5,705 bases of DNA from assembly GCA_031268125.1 (NCBI GenBank), contig JAIRXT010000275.1:1-5705 (forward strand). Direction: 5' to 3'. Under the pieces are notes generated by a model that saw nothing but the letters and a program-made list of their open reading frames with translations, was not told the origin of the DNA and made no database searches. The position numbers and the translations under genes are program-made. Of the stretch, positions 4,152 to 5,705 are shown in pieces; the stretch's first letter is position 1; every line of letters starts with the position of its first letter. This DNA comes from Treponema sp. Lineage in GTDB: Bacteria > Spirochaetota > Spirochaetia > Treponematales > Breznakiellaceae.

Positions 4152-5705
4152 CTAACGCGAGTAAAAGCTGCCGTCTACCGGTAATTTTGTCCGTAGTTTT
4201 CCGTCCCGTTCGTAATATGCGCCGGTAATGGCGGGGCAGATGGGAATGGTTGCCAGTTCCCCCACCCCCTTGACCCCGTAGGCCAGGGACGCGGAACGGC
4301 GGGGCTTTACCAGCAGTATTTCCATAGGCGGGGCTTCGGTGGCCCGGATAAGCCCCAGGGTTCCGTATTTTGCCTTGGGGCGGCCGCCGTCCAGGGGATA
4401 ATCTTCGGTAAGGGCGTAGCCCATGCCCATAAGGATGCCCCCTTCAATCTGCCCTTCCGCGGATTTGGGGTTTACTACCGAACCGATGTCGTAGGCGGCC
4501 ACAACCTTTTCCACCCGGCCCTCATCGTCCAGAATTGCCAGCGTGGCGGCGTAGCCGTAGGCCACATGGCTCACCGGGTTGAGTTTGTCGCTGCCCATAG
4601 GATCGGTAACACCCGAATATTCGCCGTAAAATTCCTTTCCTTCCAGCGGGGCAAGATCCCCGCCCGCTTCGTCAAGAGCCGCTTTTAGCTTGAGGGCCGC
4701 CTGCCGGGAAGCTTCCCCGGTAAAAAAAGTCTGCCGGGAAGCGGTAGTGGTTCCCGAGTTGGGAGTCCGCCGGGTATCCGGGGGTTCGGCAAAAACCGCT
4801 TCCGGCGGTACCCGCAGGGTTTCACAGACAATCTGGGTAGTTACCGTGGCCAGCCCCTGGCCGATGCAGGCGGCGCTGGTTCTGATGTGGACGATTCCCC
4901 CCTCCACCGAAAGGATACAGCGGCCGATGTCGGGAAGCCCCACCCCGATGCCGGAATTCTTGAAGGAGCAGGCGATCCCCACGGATTTCCCCGCCGCCCG
5001 GTTTTCTTCGTAGATACTTTTTACCGCCAGGAGGCAGGCTTCCAGTTCCGTGTCTTCGCCGGCGATTTGTCCGTTGGGAAGCGCCTGGCCGGGCCGGACG
5101 GCGTTGCGGTAGCGGATTTCCCAGGGGCTTAGACCCGCCATTTCCGCCAAAAGGTTCAGGTTGCTTTCCGCGGCGAAACAGCTCTGGCAGACCCCAAAAC
5201 CCCGGAAGGCCCCGCCGGGGGGATTGTTCGTGTACACCGCCTTCCCATCAATATCGATAACCTGGTAATTGTAGGGCCCCGCCGCGTGGGTGCAGGCCCG
5301 CTGCAGCACCGGCCCCCCCAGGCTGGCGTAGGCCCCGGTATCGGAGACGATCACCGCCTTCATGGCTGTAAGAATCCCGTTTTCATCACAGCCGGTGGTA
5401 AAATCCATCTCCATGGCGTGCCGCTTGGGGTGCACCTTGATGCTTTCCTGCCGGGACAGCAGCACCTTTACGGGCTTTTTCAGCACCCAGGCCGCCAGAC
5501 AGGCGTGGTGCTGGACACTCATATCCTCCTTGCCCCCAAAGCCGCCCCCCACCAGTTGGCCCTTCACATGAATGTTTTCCGGGGGAATCCCCAGCATCCG
5601 GGAACATTCCCGCTGTTCGTCGTAGATGCTCTGCCCCGCGGAGTACAGGACCAGCCCCCCGTCCCCGTCGGGGGCGGCGATGGCGCACTCCGGCTCCATA
5701 AAGGC
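4152..5705 (-). CDS. Xanthine dehydrogenase-type molybdenum hydroxylase, molybdopterin-binding part (5' end cut by window)
   Basis: This is the C-terminal part of a molybdenum hydroxylase that oxidises purines or similar N-heterocycles in the cytoplasm. About 517 codons are present. The frame stays open through the window edge, and the preceding codons give Ala-Phe-Met-Glu-Pro-Glu, a conserved internal segment, so the Met at 5699 is not the real start. Counting from that Met, cofactor and substrate motifs are GGGFGGKE58 (51-58), LQR134 (132-134), AFR166GF168G (164-169), SF246 (245-246), IGQGL (279-283) and GVGE481L (478-482). They align with bovine xanthine oxidase E802, R880, R912, F914, F1009 and E1261; the spacing between R134 and R166 equals that of R880 and R912. 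The end, VKGVGELATIPICPA followed by AYYERDGKLRTKLP, resembles the group annotated as selenium-dependent xanthine dehydrogenase. Whether FeS and FAD domains are fused or separate lies outside the window. Confidence 0.9.
   Translation of the reverse strand, partial: AFMEPECAIAAPDGDGGLVLYSAGQSIYDEQRECSRMLGIPPENIHVKGQLVGGGFGGKEDMSVQHHACLAAWVLKKPVKVLLSRQESIKVHPKRHAMEMDFTTGCDENGILTAMKAVIVSDTGAYASLGGPVLQRACTHAAGPYNYQVIDIDGKAVYTNNPPGGAFRGFGVCQSCFAAESNLNLLAEMAGLSPWEIRYRNAVRPGQALPNGQIAGEDTELEACLLAVKSIYEENRAAGKSVGIACSFKNSGIGVGLPDIGRCILSVEGGIVHIRTSAACIGQGLATVTTQIVCETLRVPPEAVFAEPPDTRRTPNSGTTTASRQTFFTGEASRQAALKLKAALDEAGGDLAPLEGKEFYGEYSGVTDPMGSDKLNPVSHVAYGYAATLAILDDEGRVEKVVAAYDIGSVVNPKSAEGQIEGGILMGMGYALTEDYPLDGGRPKAKYGTLGLIRATEAPPMEILLVKPRRSASLAYGVKGVGELATIPICPAITGAYYERDGKLRTKLPVDGSFYSR

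Noticed and set aside
5386..5688. Minus-strand 100-codon frame overlapping the hydroxylase gene
   Set aside because: It is out of frame with the conserved molybdopterin-binding motifs, Arg/Gly-rich and without recognisable features.

Overview
The window looks like an accessory stretch of a fairly GC-rich bacterial chromosome, probably a spirochaete of the Treponema group. That assignment is an inference. It rests mainly on the Rpn-family nuclease, whose NDISF, EHQSTIN-NMPLR and EVVNML-TEWN-DEAL motifs and Glu/Gly-rich repeat tail are typical of the many copies in Treponema genomes, together with a molybdenum hydroxylase of anaerobe type and a GH3 glycosidase. No 16S or other phylogenetic marker is present.

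All four main genes lie on the minus strand, so transcription runs from high to low coordinates. From 5705 to 4152 is the C-terminal part of a molybdopterin-binding xanthine dehydrogenase-type hydroxylase, cut by the window edge. A 125-nt spacer (4027-4151) with several overlapping inverted repeats follows. From 4026 to 3130 is an Rpn-family PD-(D/E)XK nuclease / putative transposase with a repeat tail. From 3060 to 2383 is a DauR/YheO-like regulator (PAS_6 plus HTH_22). After a 53-nt gap comes a complete GH3 glycoside hydrolase (2329-110). Positions 1-110 hold two consecutive stem-loops, the second a long hairpin with T-runs that can act as a terminator.

The regulator and the GH3 gene are close and co-oriented, so they plausibly form one transcription unit in which a ligand-sensing regulator controls a cytoplasmic glycosidase. 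The hydroxylase belongs to a separate purine or N-heterocycle catabolic unit that continues outside the window. The Rpn gene, flanked by repeat-rich DNA, looks like an accessory insertion between the two.

The most interesting observation is inside the Rpn gene. A 7-nt Shine-Dalgarno match (GGAGGTG) sits 6 nt before an in-frame ATG at 3351. It would allow separate translation of a 73-residue C-terminal protein. This is the arrangement described for E. coli Rpn toxins, whose small intragenic product (RpnS) blocks the full-length nuclease. The window may therefore carry a complete nested toxin-antitoxin/defence module. The caveat is that the codons forming the site also encode residues typical of the family.
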